Below, one piece after another: positions 27,744 through 36,429 of a stretch of 64,000 nt of DNA (its first letter is position 1; every line of letters begins with the position of its first letter). The notes under the pieces were generated by a model. The model was not told the DNA's origin. It was given only the letters and a program-made list of their open reading frames with translations, and made no database searches. This stretch comes from Streptomyces sp. HB132 (lineage in GTDB: Bacteria; Actinomycetota; Actinomycetes; Streptomycetales; Streptomycetaceae), in contig NZ_JAFBGA010000012.1 of assembly GCF_016909575.1 (NCBI RefSeq), positions 1-64,000 of the forward strand, read 5' to 3'. The position numbers and the translations under genes are program-made.

Positions 27744-27804
27744 ACGAAACTGTTTCGTACACTTTGAAGATACTCCCCACGCTCATCGAAACGAAACAGT
27801 TTCG
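27744..27804. promoter_or_regulatory. Two TetR-type operators in the tetR/tricorn intergenic region
   Basis: acgaaactgtttcgt (27744-27758) is a perfect 15-bp palindrome around a single T; cgaaacagtttcg (27792-27804) a perfect 13-bp one around an A. Both have the core GAAAC-N-GTTTC, with centres 47 bp apart. They lie between the divergent starts, typical for TetR autorepression plus control of the neighbour. Confidence 0.85.
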
Positions 27805-27860
27805 CTTGTGTGCTGCACCACAAGTTGCCGCGAGCCCTTCACATGGAAAGCATTGGGGGG

Positions 27861-30800
27861 GTGAGTGACGACGTCGCGTATCTCCGTTTCCCGCACCTCC
27901 ACGAGGATCTGCTCTGCTTCGCGGCGGAGGACGACCTCTGGGTCTCCCCCCTCGCCCCGGCGGGGCAGCGGCCCGGGCGGGCGTGGCGGCTGACTGTCGA
28001 CCGGACCAGGGTCAGTCATCCGCGCTTCTCGCCCGACGGCGGTCTCATCGCCTACACGACCTGGCGCACGCTCGATCCGGAGATCCACATCGCCCCCGTC
28101 GACGGGGGGCCGGCCCGTCGGCTCACCCACTGGGGCTCCACCGACGCGCGGGTCTGCGGCTGGAGCCCCGATCCCGGGGAGTCGTCCCAGATCCTCGCGG
28201 TGTCCTCGCACAACCAGCCCTTCTCGTACTTCTCGTGGGCGTACAGCGTCCCCACGGACGGCAGCCCCGGCGGCAAGCTGCCCTGGGGCCCCGTCTCCGA
28301 CATCGCCGTCGCCGACATCGACGGCGAACGGCGCACCCTGCTGCTCACCGGGAAGCCGCCGCACGAGCCGGCGGCCTGGAAGCGGTACAGGGGCGGCGCC
28401 ACGGGCCGGCTGTGGCTGCACGGCGAACGGCTGCTGCCCGGCATCGGCGGGCATCTGGACGCGCCGATGTTCGTCGGGCGACGGATCGCCTTCCTCTCCG
28501 ACCACGAAGGCGTCGGCAATCTCTACTCCTGCCTGATGGACGGCAGCGATCTGCGCCGGCACACGGATCACGACGCGTTCTACGCCCGGCACGCCTCCAG
28601 TGACGGCCGCAGGGTCGTCTACCAGTGCGGCGGCGATCTGTGGCTGGTCGAGGACCTGGAGTCGCCCGACGCGGTACCCCGGAAACTGGAGGTGCGGCTC
28701 GGAGGCCCGCGGACGGGCCGGCGTACGTACCAGGTGCCGGCGTCCAGCCACGTCGACTCGCTGTCCGTCGACGAGACGGGCCGGGCGAGCGCCGTCTCCG
28801 TGCGCGGCAGCCTCTACTGGCTCACCCACCGCGACGGCCCCGCCCGCACGATCGCCGACACCCCGGGGGTGCGGGTGCGGCTGCCGGAGATGCTCGGCAG
28901 CAGCGGAAGGGTCGCCTACGTCACGGACGCGGAGGGCGACGACGCGGTCGAGATCGCCTACCTGCCCCGGGCCAGCGGCGACCGTCCGCCCCGCCGGCTG
29001 GCCGCAGGACGGCTCGGCAGGGTCCACGAGATCGTCTCCGACCCGGAGGGCGAGCGGCTGGCGATCGCGTCGAACGACGGCCGGCTGCTCCTGCTGGACA
29101 CCACGGAGGACGCCGCGGAACCGGCCATGGACTTCCTGGGCCCGGACACGGACCCACCGGAAGCGTCCGCGCCGGCGGAACCCTCCGAGCCGGACGAGGG
29201 CGTGGCCCCGCCGAGGACCGTCGCCCCGCTGGAGGTCCTCGACCGGACGGACGGCTCGGACGACGGACCCTCCGGCGACATCCCTCCGGGCGACGGCCCC
29301 CCGATCGACGGGCACCCGGCCGACGGCCCCCCGGCCGACGGGCTCACCGAGCTCATCCGCTCCGTGAACGGACCGGTCCGCGATCTGGCGTTCTCCCCGG
29401 ACGGCCACTGGCTGACCTGGTCGCACCCCGGCATCGGCCGGTCGCTGCGGCAGATCAAGCTGGCCAGGATCACCGGCCCGGACGCCCCGGTGATAGTGGA
29501 TGTCACCAACGGGCGCTTCGAGGACGAGAATCCCGTCTTCACCGGGGACGGCCGCTACCTCGCCTTCCTCTCCTGGCGTGGATTCGACCCGGTGTACGAC
29601 GTCCACACCGGCGACCTCTCCTTCCCGCTGGGCTGCCGCCCCTATCTGGTCCCCCTCACCTCGGCCACCCCCTCCCCGTTCGCCCTGCTCCCGGACGGCA
29701 GGCCGGCCGCGGGCGGCCTGGACCCGGTGGACATCGCCGAGGGCACGGTCGAAGGGCCGACGGTGATGGTGGAGTTCGAGGGGCTGGAGAGCAGGGTGAC
29801 CCCGTTCCCGGTCTCCGCGTCGAAGTACTCGGCGCTCCAGCCGGTCAGCGGCGGAGGCCTCGTCTGGCTGCGCTGGCCGATCTCCGGAGCGCTGGGCGAG
29901 ACCTTCGCCAACCCTTCCGACATGTCGGGCCGGCCCACGCTGGAGCACTTCAACATCGCCAGGGCCCGCAGGACCGAACTGGTCGGCCACCTCGACTGGT
30001 TCGCGGCCAGCGGGGACGCGTCCCGGCTCGTCGTCATGGACGACGGCGAACTGCGCGCCGTACCGTCCAACGAGCCCGGCGACAACGACACGACGGTCTT
30101 CCTCGACCTGCGCCGCATCCTGCACGACGTCGACCCGGCGGCCGAATGGCGCCAGGCGTACGGAGAGGCGGGGCGCATCATCCGCTCCTACTTCTGGGAG
30201 CCGGACATGTGCGGCATCGACTGGGACGGCGTACTGGAGCAGTACCGCCCACTGGTCGAACGCGTGGCGTCCCCCGACGAGTTCGCCGATCTGCTGCGCG
30301 AGGTCCTCGGCGAACTGGGCACCTCCCACGCGTACGTCTCCCCCGCCCGCCGCAACGAGGGGCCCCCGCACTACCAGCGGGCGATCGGCCTGCTGGGAGC
30401 CAACCTCGTCTGCCGGGACGGCGACTGGACGGTGCAGCGCGTCCTGCCCGGCGACTCCTCCGACTCCAAGGCCCGCTCTCCGCTGGCCGGGACAGGAATC
30501 CGCGAGGGGGCCGTCCTCACACACGTCGACGGCCGACCGGTCGACCCCGTAGCGGGGCCGTCCCCACTGCTGACGGCCGCCGGCGGCACCACGGTGGAGC
30601 TGACGTTCCGCCCGGCCGGAGGTGAGGGCGGCGGCCGGTCCCGCCGCGTCGCGATCGTCCCACTGGTCGACGAACGCCCCCTGCGCTACCAGGACTGGGT
30701 GGCCAAACGTCGTGAGGTCGTACGGGAGTTGAGCCACGGGAAGTGCGGCTACCTGCACATCCCCGACATGGGCGGTTCCGGCTGGGCACAGTTCAACCGG

Positions 30801-31364
30801 GACCTGCGGCTGGAGGTGTCGCGCCCGGCCCTGATCGTGGACGTACGGGGCAACGCGGGCGGCCACATCAGCGAACTGGTCGTCGAGAAGCTCACCCGCA
30901 CGATCCTCGGCTGGGACCTGACCCGCAACGCCCAGGCGGTCAGTTACGCGTCCAACGCGCCCCGGGGCCCGGTCGTCGCCCTCGCCGACGAGGCCACCTC
31001 CTCCGACGGGGACATGATCACGGCAGCGTTCCGGCTGCTGGAGCTGGGGCCGGTGGTGGGCCAGCGCACCTGGGGCGGGGTGGTCGGGATGACCGGGCGG
31101 CACCGGTTGGGTGACGGAACGGTGATCACGGTGCCGATGAACGCGGCCTGGTTCGACACGTACGGCTGGTCCGTCGAGAACCACGGCGTCGAACCCGATC
31201 TGGAGGCGCTGCGCACCCCGCTGGACTGGGCGGAGGGCCGCCACGCGGTACTGGACGACGCCGTCAGGGTGGCCCTGGACCTCCTGGCGGCCCACCCGGC
31301 GGCCACACCCCCCACCTACGACACCGCCCCGAACCTGCGCAGGCCGCCGCTGCCCCCGAGGTGA
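27861..31364 (+). CDS. Tricorn protease homologue
   Basis: A protein of 1167 residues. The N-terminal part is a beta-propeller (repeats such as HPRFSPDGG and DLAFSPDGHWLTW), interrupted by an acidic Pro/Asp/Gly-rich insert near residues 430-490. Then come C1, a PDZ domain (around residues 840-930) and C2. The catalytic set of Thermoplasma tricorn is present: His823 in GTSHAYV, Ser1048-Asp1049 in TSSDGD, and Glu in the segment VENHGVEPD. Tricorn acts downstream of the proteasome on small peptides. The GTG is preceded by a run of G; starts at 27843 or 27810 cannot be excluded. Divergent from tetR and possibly under its control. Confidence 0.92.
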   Translation: MSDDVAYLRFPHLHEDLLCFAAEDDLWVSPLAPAGQRPGRAWRLTVDRTRVSHPRFSPDGGLIAYTTWRTLDPEIHIAPVDGGPARRLTHWGSTDARVCGWSPDPGESSQILAVSSHNQPFSYFSWAYSVPTDGSPGGKLPWGPVSDIAVADIDGERRTLLLTGKPPHEPAAWKRYRGGATGRLWLHGERLLPGIGGHLDAPMFVGRRIAFLSDHEGVGNLYSCLMDGSDLRRHTDHDAFYARHASSDGRRVVYQCGGDLWLVEDLESPDAVPRKLEVRLGGPRTGRRTYQVPASSHVDSLSVDETGRASAVSVRGSLYWLTHRDGPARTIADTPGVRVRLPEMLGSSGRVAYVTDAEGDDAVEIAYLPRASGDRPPRRLAAGRLGRVHEIVSDPEGERLAIASNDGRLLLLDTTEDAAEPAMDFLGPDTDPPEASAPAEPSEPDEGVAPPRTVAPLEVLDRTDGSDDGPSGDIPPGDGPPIDGHPADGPPADGLTELIRSVNGPVRDLAFSPDGHWLTWSHPGIGRSLRQIKLARITGPDAPVIVDVTNGRFEDENPVFTGDGRYLAFLSWRGFDPVYDVHTGDLSFPLGCRPYLVPLTSATPSPFALLPDGRPAAGGLDPVDIAEGTVEGPTVMVEFEGLESRVTPFPVSASKYSALQPVSGGGLVWLRWPISGALGETFANPSDMSGRPTLEHFNIARARRTELVGHLDWFAASGDASRLVVMDDGELRAVPSNEPGDNDTTVFLDLRRILHDVDPAAEWRQAYGEAGRIIRSYFWEPDMCGIDWDGVLEQYRPLVERVASPDEFADLLREVLGELGTSHAYVSPARRNEGPPHYQRAIGLLGANLVCRDGDWTVQRVLPGDSSDSKARSPLAGTGIREGAVLTHVDGRPVDPVAGPSPLLTAAGGTTVELTFRPAGGEGGGRSRRVAIVPLVDERPLRYQDWVAKRREVVRELSHGKCGYLHIPDMGGSGWAQFNRDLRLEVSRPALIVDVRGNAGGHISELVVEKLTRTILGWDLTRNAQAVSYASNAPRGPVVALADEATSSDGDMITAAFRLLELGPVVGQRTWGGVVGMTGRHRLGDGTVITVPMNAAWFDTYGWSVENHGVEPDLEALRTPLDWAEGRHAVLDDAVRVALDLLAAHPAATPPTYDTAPNLRRPPLPPR

Positions 31365-31472
31365 CCGCCGAAGCAGGGCCGACCGGCAGCCGGCCGTGAG
31401 CCCGCCCGCTCCGTGCACGCCACGCACCGCACGCGGGCACCCGCACCCAGCACTTCGCACCCCGCGCGAGAA

Positions 31473-31501
31473 GGGGCGTACCCGGCACCCGGGTACGCCC
31501 C
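31473..31501. terminator. Bidirectional hairpin terminator
   Basis: A perfect 13-bp stem (ggggcgtacccgg) with a 3-nt loop between two convergent genes, the tricorn and the small hydrophilic protein. Confidence 0.85.
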
Positions 31502-31532
31502 AACCGACCGCAGACGTCAGACGCGTCGGCCG

Positions 31533-31742
31533 TCAGCGCTCGAAGCGCTCACGCGGCTGGTCCGCCGCGTCCTGCGCACGGTCCCGCGCGCCGGGCCGAC
31601 GGCCCTGAGCCTGGTCCGAGGCGCGGTCCGGACGGCCGGAGGGACGCTCACGCGCCTCGTCCCGCTTGCCGCCCGCCTTCTGCTGCTTGGCCTGGTCGGC
31701 AAGCTCCTGCGCCTTGTCCTTGAACTGGTCTGCGATACCCAT
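31533..31742 (-). CDS. Small hydrophilic protein, unknown function
   Basis: A 69-residue protein starting MGIADQFKDKAQELADQAKQ and dominated by Lys, Arg, Asp, Glu, Gln and Ala; predicted to be helical and disordered, without cysteine or a membrane segment. The ATG has AGGAG at proper spacing. Proteins with this start are common in Streptomyces and unnamed; the composition resembles general-stress or desiccation proteins (CsbD-like), a weak likeness. A terminator hairpin follows 32 bp downstream. Confidence 0.75.
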   Translation of the reverse strand: MGIADQFKDKAQELADQAKQQKAGGKRDEARERPSGRPDRASDQAQGRRPGARDRAQDAADQPRERFER

Positions 31743-31828
31743 GCTGTTCACTCCTATGTGGGTGCGTGGGGGTGGCCCCGGTGGGACCTCGCTCAGACTT
31801 ACACATCGGGACATTCATCGCATTTCGA

Positions 31829-32713
31829 TCATCCGCGCCGCACTCGCGCCTCTCTGTCGGCCGCGCCGCCGGCCCCCACGAGCCCCTTGCTCACCCCGTC
31901 GAGCCGGGGCCCGAACCGCTTCATCTCGCGCTGGCCGACCGCCCCTATGACCATCGGCAGATACCCCCGGATCGACTGCATCCCGCGCAGCCACCACTGG
32001 GCGTACACGTGCGCGGAGCGCCGTTCGACCCCCTCCACGATCCGGTCGACGGCCGGGCCCAGTGGATACGTCCGGTTCGCCGGCCACGGCAGCCGCTGCC
32101 GCAACTCCCGCATGACGTCGTCCTCGTCGGCCCCGCGCACCATGTCCGTGTCGGTCCAGGACAGATAGCCGACCCCGACCTTCACGCCGCGGTGACCGAC
32201 TTCGCCACGCAGGCAGTGTGCGAACGCCTCCACGCCCGACTTGGACGCGCAGTACGCGCTCATCATCGGCGCCGGGGTGATCGCGGCCAGTGACGCTATC
32301 TGGAGGAAGTAGCCGCGGCTCTCGATGAGTACCGGAAGAAAGGCCCGTGCCGTGACCGCGCCGCCTATCAGGTTCACCTCGATGACCCGCCGCCACGCCT
32401 CCGGGTCCGAGTCGACGAGCGGACCGCCGGTGGCGACGCCCGCGTTGGCGACGACCACGTCGATCTTCCCGAAGCGCTCCTTGACCTCCTGGGCGACCCG
32501 GCTCATCGCCACGTGGTCCGTGACGTCGGCGTACCAGTGGTCGCTCGCGGAGTGCAGCCGCTCCGAGACCTTCTTCAGCTCGTCCGGCTCCAGGCCGACC
32601 AGCGCCAGCGTGGCGCCGCGCGCCGAGAGCTTGCGGGCGAGCAGTTCGCCCACTCCCCGCGCCGCGCCCGTGACGACGACGACCTGTCCTTCGAGACTCC
32701 GCCTGCCGCTCAT
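31829..32713 (-). CDS. Short-chain dehydrogenase/reductase of the monooxygenase cassette
   Basis: A 294-residue SDR with TGAARGVG, NAGV, catalytic Ser in IASLAAITP and Y-C-A-S-K. It has a C-terminal extension of about 45 residues (after the core) rich in aromatic and basic residues (VYAQWWLRGMQSIRGYLP), seen in lipid- and steroid-acting SDRs. The ATG overlaps the stop of the alpha/beta hydrolase gene. In the cassette it could oxidise an alcohol to the ketone used by the monooxygenase. Confidence 0.9.
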   Translation of the reverse strand: MSGRRSLEGQVVVVTGAARGVGELLARKLSARGATLALVGLEPDELKKVSERLHSASDHWYADVTDHVAMSRVAQEVKERFGKIDVVVANAGVATGGPLVDSDPEAWRRVIEVNLIGGAVTARAFLPVLIESRGYFLQIASLAAITPAPMMSAYCASKSGVEAFAHCLRGEVGHRGVKVGVGYLSWTDTDMVRGADEDDVMRELRQRLPWPANRTYPLGPAVDRIVEGVERRSAHVYAQWWLRGMQSIRGYLPMVIGAVGQREMKRFGPRLDGVSKGLVGAGGAADREARVRRG

Positions 32714-33660
32714 GCGACCTCCTCCTCGCTCACGGCTTCCGCCGTGCTGCCCGCACCTTCAAGAGTGACGTACGTGGCCACCAGCTCGCGGAGCTTCGCC
32801 GTGACCACCTCGGGCGCCTCGACCGGCGTCATGTGGCCCATGCCCGCCAGTTCGGTGAGCCCGAGGCTGTGCGGCAGCGCGGCTTCGACGGCCCTCGCGT
32901 GCACGGGCGGCGTAAGGCGGTCCTCCGTGCCCGCGATCACCGCGGTCGGCAGCCGCAGCTCCCGCAGCCGCGCCTCGAGGTCGAGCTCCGCGAGCACGTG
33001 CCCCCAGGCGGCACGCGCCCTGGTGGGACACGCGTGGACGATCCTGGCACAGGCGTCCACGCGTTCCGGCGCGGAACCGCGGCCCATCGTGACGTACTTG
33101 AGGATCGCCTTCGACACCGCGTTGACCGGCCCGAGCGGTGCGCGCGCGCCAAGCACCGCCGTGGTGATCCGGGTACGGAGGGCGCCGGCCCTCAGCGGGA
33201 TCACCAGCGACTCGGCCGTCAGGCGCGAGCTTCCGGTGCTGCACAGCAGCACGGCCGCCCCGTGTTCCCGCACCGCGTCGCGGCCGGCCGCGGCCATCAG
33301 CGTCATGCCGCCCATGGAGTGGCCGCCGAGGACCGCTTTCCGCCCGGGCTCGAGCGTGGCCTTCAGGACCGCTTCGAGGTCGTCGGCCAGCGCACGCGTG
33401 CTGTATCCGCCGGCACCCGCCTCGGGGGTGCGCCCGTGGCCCCGCTGGTCGTAGACGACGACCCGGTGGTCCACCGCCAGGTCACGCACCTGGGCGTCCC
33501 AGAAGCGGGTGTTGCAGGTCCAGCCGTGCGCCAGGACCACGGCGGGCGCGCCCTCGGGGCCGTGCAGTTCGACGTGCACACGCGAACCGTCGGCGGAGAC
33601 GACGTCCATTTCGCGCACGGGCACGGGCGGAGTGTTCGCGAGCTGTGTCAGCCGGCTCAT
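32710..33660 (-). CDS. Alpha/beta hydrolase (esterase type)
   Basis: A 316-residue hydrolase. The oxyanion region is VLAHGWTCNTRFW, the nucleophile elbow GHSMGG, the acid in AGTEDRLTP and the His in GMGHMTPVE, a complete Ser-Asp-His triad. The ATG overlaps the monooxygenase stop (ATGA) and the SDR start overlaps its own stop, so the three enzymes are made together. In such cassettes the hydrolase usually cleaves the ester made by a Baeyer-Villiger enzyme. Confidence 0.92.
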   Translation of the reverse strand: MSRLTQLANTPPVPVREMDVVSADGSRVHVELHGPEGAPAVVLAHGWTCNTRFWDAQVRDLAVDHRVVVYDQRGHGRTPEAGAGGYSTRALADDLEAVLKATLEPGRKAVLGGHSMGGMTLMAAAGRDAVREHGAAVLLCSTGSSRLTAESLVIPLRAGALRTRITTAVLGARAPLGPVNAVSKAILKYVTMGRGSAPERVDACARIVHACPTRARAAWGHVLAELDLEARLRELRLPTAVIAGTEDRLTPPVHARAVEAALPHSLGLTELAGMGHMTPVEAPEVVTAKLRELVATYVTLEGAGSTAEAVSEEEVA

Positions 33661-35177
33661 CGTGCGGCCTCCTCGGTCACGGCCTGTGCCGTGGAGTGGG
33701 TGACGGGAGGACGGATGACCTCGTACTCCCCCAGGTCGACCGAGCGCGTGGCCCGCCGGAACTCGGCGGTCGTGCCCGGCCAGACCGTGGTGTTGCGTCC
33801 GTTGGCGTCGAGGTACCAGCTGGTGCAGCCGCCGGTGTTCCAGACGGTCCGCTTCATCCGGTCCTGGACGCGCCGGTTCCAGGCGCCGACGGCGGAGGGC
33901 CGCGCGTCGAGTGCGGCACGCCCGCCGAGGACGTCCAGTTGGCGCAGGTAGTCGGCCATGTAGTTCAGCTGGGACTCGATCATGAGGATCATGGAGGAGT
34001 TCCCGAGACCCGTGTTGGGGCCGATGATCGTCATCCAGTTGGGGAAGCCCGCGGCGGTCGCGCCCCGCAGCGCCTGCATCTCGTCCTTCCACGATTCGGC
34101 GAGGGTGATGCCGTCGGCGCCGACGACCCGGCTGGCGATCGGCATGTCCGTCACGTGGAAGCCGGTACCGAGGATGATCACGTCGGCCTCGGTCTCCGAG
34201 CCGTCCGACCCGACCAGGGTCGAGCCCCGCACCTCGGACAGACCGGAGTCGACCACGTCGACGTTGGGCTGCGCGAGCGCCGGGTAGTAGGCGTTGGAGA
34301 GCAGGATGCGCTTGCAGCCGATGCGGTACGAGGGGGTCAGCTTGGCCCTCAGGGCGGGGTCCTTGACGGCCCGCGCCATGTTGGACTTGGCTATCGACTC
34401 GACGAGCCCGAGCTGGTTCGGGTGCTTGGTGAAGGCGCCGACCTGCAACTCCCGGATGCCCCACAGGAGTCCGCGGCGCGCGGTGGCCGTGAAGGGCAGG
34501 GCCCGGTGCAGCCACTTCTCGGCACCGCTGATGGCGCGGTCCATGCGCGGCATCACCCAGGGCGGGGTCCGCTGGAACAGGGTGAGCCGGCCCGCCTTCG
34601 GCTGGATCTCCGGGACGATCTGGATCGCGGAGGCGCCGGTGCCGATCACCGCGACGCGCTTGCCGCTCAGGTCGTAGTCGTGGTCCCACTGGGCGGAGTG
34701 GAAGACCTTGCCGGGGAATGCGGCGAGCCCCGGAATGTCCGGCAGCTTCGGATCGGAGAGCGGGCCGGTGGCGGACACGACCGCGTCGGCGGTGATCGTG
34801 GAGCCGTTGGCCGTCTCGATCACCCAGTGCAGCTCGTCGTTGTCCCAGCGCATGACGGTGACTTCGTGGTCGAGCCTGAGGTGCGGGCGCAGCCCGAAGG
34901 TGTCCGCCACGTGCTCCAGGTAGGCGCGGATGTGCTGCTGCCCGGAGAAGGTGCGCGGCCAGTCGGGGTTGGGCGCGAAGGAGAACGAGTACAGGTGGGA
35001 CGGTACGTCGCAGGCGCAGCCCGGGTAGCTGTTGTCGCGCCAGGTGCCACCGACGGAACCGGCCCGTTCGAGGACCAGGAAGTCGGTGACGCCTTCGCGG
35101 CGGAGCCGGACCGCGGCCCCGAGGCCCCCGAATCCGGATCCGATCACCGCCACTCGTACGTGCTCGTGCTGGGCCAT
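33657..35177 (-). CDS. Flavin-containing Baeyer-Villiger-type monooxygenase
   Basis: A 506-residue two-nucleotide enzyme. FAD site VAVIGSGFGGLGAA near the N-terminus, NADPH site VAVIGTGASAIQ, and between them the fingerprint FPGKVFHSAQWDHD, matching F-x-G-x-x-x-H-x-x-x-W-D of Baeyer-Villiger monooxygenases. It should insert oxygen into a ketone to form an ester. The start MAQHEHV follows GGGGAGG; a longer in-frame start would add 14 residues without a better ribosome site. First gene of a three-gene operon and divergent from a MerR regulator. The order monooxygenase, hydrolase, SDR recalls the mycobacterial mymA cluster. Confidence 0.93.
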   Translation of the reverse strand: MAQHEHVRVAVIGSGFGGLGAAVRLRREGVTDFLVLERAGSVGGTWRDNSYPGCACDVPSHLYSFSFAPNPDWPRTFSGQQHIRAYLEHVADTFGLRPHLRLDHEVTVMRWDNDELHWVIETANGSTITADAVVSATGPLSDPKLPDIPGLAAFPGKVFHSAQWDHDYDLSGKRVAVIGTGASAIQIVPEIQPKAGRLTLFQRTPPWVMPRMDRAISGAEKWLHRALPFTATARRGLLWGIRELQVGAFTKHPNQLGLVESIAKSNMARAVKDPALRAKLTPSYRIGCKRILLSNAYYPALAQPNVDVVDSGLSEVRGSTLVGSDGSETEADVIILGTGFHVTDMPIASRVVGADGITLAESWKDEMQALRGATAAGFPNWMTIIGPNTGLGNSSMILMIESQLNYMADYLRQLDVLGGRAALDARPSAVGAWNRRVQDRMKRTVWNTGGCTSWYLDANGRNTTVWPGTTAEFRRATRSVDLGEYEVIRPPVTHSTAQAVTEEAAR

Positions 35178-35210
35178 GCTGCCGCCTCCCCGCGGTACGT
35201 GACACGACTC

Positions 35211-35228
35211 TGCCAGCAATCACTGGCA
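35211..35228. promoter_or_regulatory. Inverted repeat between the monooxygenase operon and merR
   Basis: TGCCAG-caatca-CTGGCA, a perfect 6-bp inverted repeat spaced by 6, lies 34 bp before the monooxygenase start and 85 bp before the regulator. It could be the operator for the divergent MerR-type protein. Confidence 0.5.
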
Positions 35229-35312
35229 CTGTTGGGAGACTAGAGCAGCCCCGTACCGATGGGTAGGGGTCGGGGCGAGGAAGTTACCGGCGGTACAACA
35301 TAGGGTGCGGGT

Positions 35313-35981
35313 GTGGCTGAAGGACGCGAGCACCGCGAGTACCGCATGGAGGAGCTGGCCAAGGAGGCCGGCATCACCGTGCGCACCCTGCGTTTCTACC
35401 GGGAGCGCGGGCTGATCCAGCCACCCCGCCGCGAGGGCCGCATCGCCTGGTACGACGACCACCACCTGGCCCGGCTGCGCACCATCACGGGCCTGCTGGA
35501 GCGGGGCCACACCCTCAACGGCATCGCCGATCTCGCCTCGACGTTCGACAGCGGCCGCGATGTCGCCGAGGTGCTGGGCCTGGGCGAACCGACCGAGGAG
35601 ACCCCGGTCCGGCTCACCCCCGAGCAGCTCGCCGACTACTTCCAGGACCAGGCCACCGCGGAGAACCTCGCCGCCTCGATGGAGTTGGGCTACCTCGGCG
35701 TCGACGGCGACGAGATCGTCCACATCAGCCGCCGCCTGCTGGAGGCGTCGTCCGAACTCGTCCGGGCCGGGGTGCCGCTCGACGCCGTACTCTCCTCGGG
35801 CCGCCAGGTCCGCGAGCACGCCGACGCCCTCGCCGACCTCTTCGTACGCGTCCTGCGCACCCACACCGCGCACACCGAGCCGGACCAACTGCGCACGCTG
35901 GCACAGGCGGTGGTCGACGCGGAGCTCTCCATGGCCCTGGATCGCCGACTGCGCGAGGACAAGGCCTCGGACGAGTCCTAG
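35313..35981 (+). CDS. MerR family transcriptional regulator
   Basis: A 222-residue protein. The winged helix is YRMEELAKEAGITVRTLRFYRERGLIQPPRREGRIAWYDDHHLARL (about residues 10-55), followed by a coiled-coil dimer helix and a C-terminal effector region of about 120 residues that lacks the Cys pattern of metal-sensing MerR proteins. An organic ligand is therefore more likely. It is divergent from the monooxygenase operon, its probable target. GTG start. Confidence 0.9.
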   Translation: MAEGREHREYRMEELAKEAGITVRTLRFYRERGLIQPPRREGRIAWYDDHHLARLRTITGLLERGHTLNGIADLASTFDSGRDVAEVLGLGEPTEETPVRLTPEQLADYFQDQATAENLAASMELGYLGVDGDEIVHISRRLLEASSELVRAGVPLDAVLSSGRQVREHADALADLFVRVLRTHTAHTEPDQLRTLAQAVVDAELSMALDRRLREDKASDES

Positions 35982-36429
35982 TCGCATCGGCCCGTCAGGC
36001 GGTCACGCCCGCACGAACCCGCGACTCCGCCCCGCTCCGCCGCATGCGGCGTGCAGCTCTCGTACCACCCGGCCCGCCCCCGCTTCCGGGTCGCCCGGCG
36101 CCCGGCGTCGTCCCGCCACTCCACGCACGTGCCGGGCCCGCTGCGGCCGCTCCGGGCCCGGGTGCGAGGCGGTGAAGGCGTCGGAGGTGGTGGAGACGGT
36201 GTGAAGGCGGCCGCACGGCAGGACGGTTCACCAGCTCCGACGGGCGCGTCAGGTACTGACGCGTGATCGCGCACGGCGTCACCGCAAGGCGGGTGCGCCC
36301 GACGATCCAGCGCGTTCACCGAACGGGACGCACGAGCGGCCGGCGCCGGACCGCCGGGGCGGACACCGCCGCCCCGGCGGGCGGGTCCCGGCAGATGCCG
36401 TCACTGACGCGGGAGCCCCGTTCGATGCC
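35982..36429. other. 448-bp region without a supported gene
   Basis: No convincing coding region: open frames here are short, overlap in several frames and lack ribosome sites. The only clear structure is the terminator-like hairpin at 36351-36380. Confidence 0.6.
36351..36380 (-). terminator. Hairpin terminator of the exonuclease III gene
   Basis: A perfect 12-bp stem (ccgccggggcgg) with a 6-nt loop, 50 bp beyond the xth stop codon. No T-run. Confidence 0.7.

Noticed and set aside
27783..31460. A 1225-codon open frame antisense to the tricorn gene
   Set aside because: High-GC third-position bias opens the opposite frame; the translation is Arg/Gly/Ala/Asp-rich without domains, and the plus strand encodes a full tricorn.
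32710..35229. An 839-residue frame appearing to fuse the hydrolase to upstream sequence
   Set aside because: The extra part lies in the wrong frame of the monooxygenase gene; the hydrolase start with the ATGA overlap explains the real protein.
35978..36319. Short minus-strand open frames in the 448-bp gap
   Set aside because: No ribosome site, low-complexity Arg/Pro/Gly translation and several competing frames.
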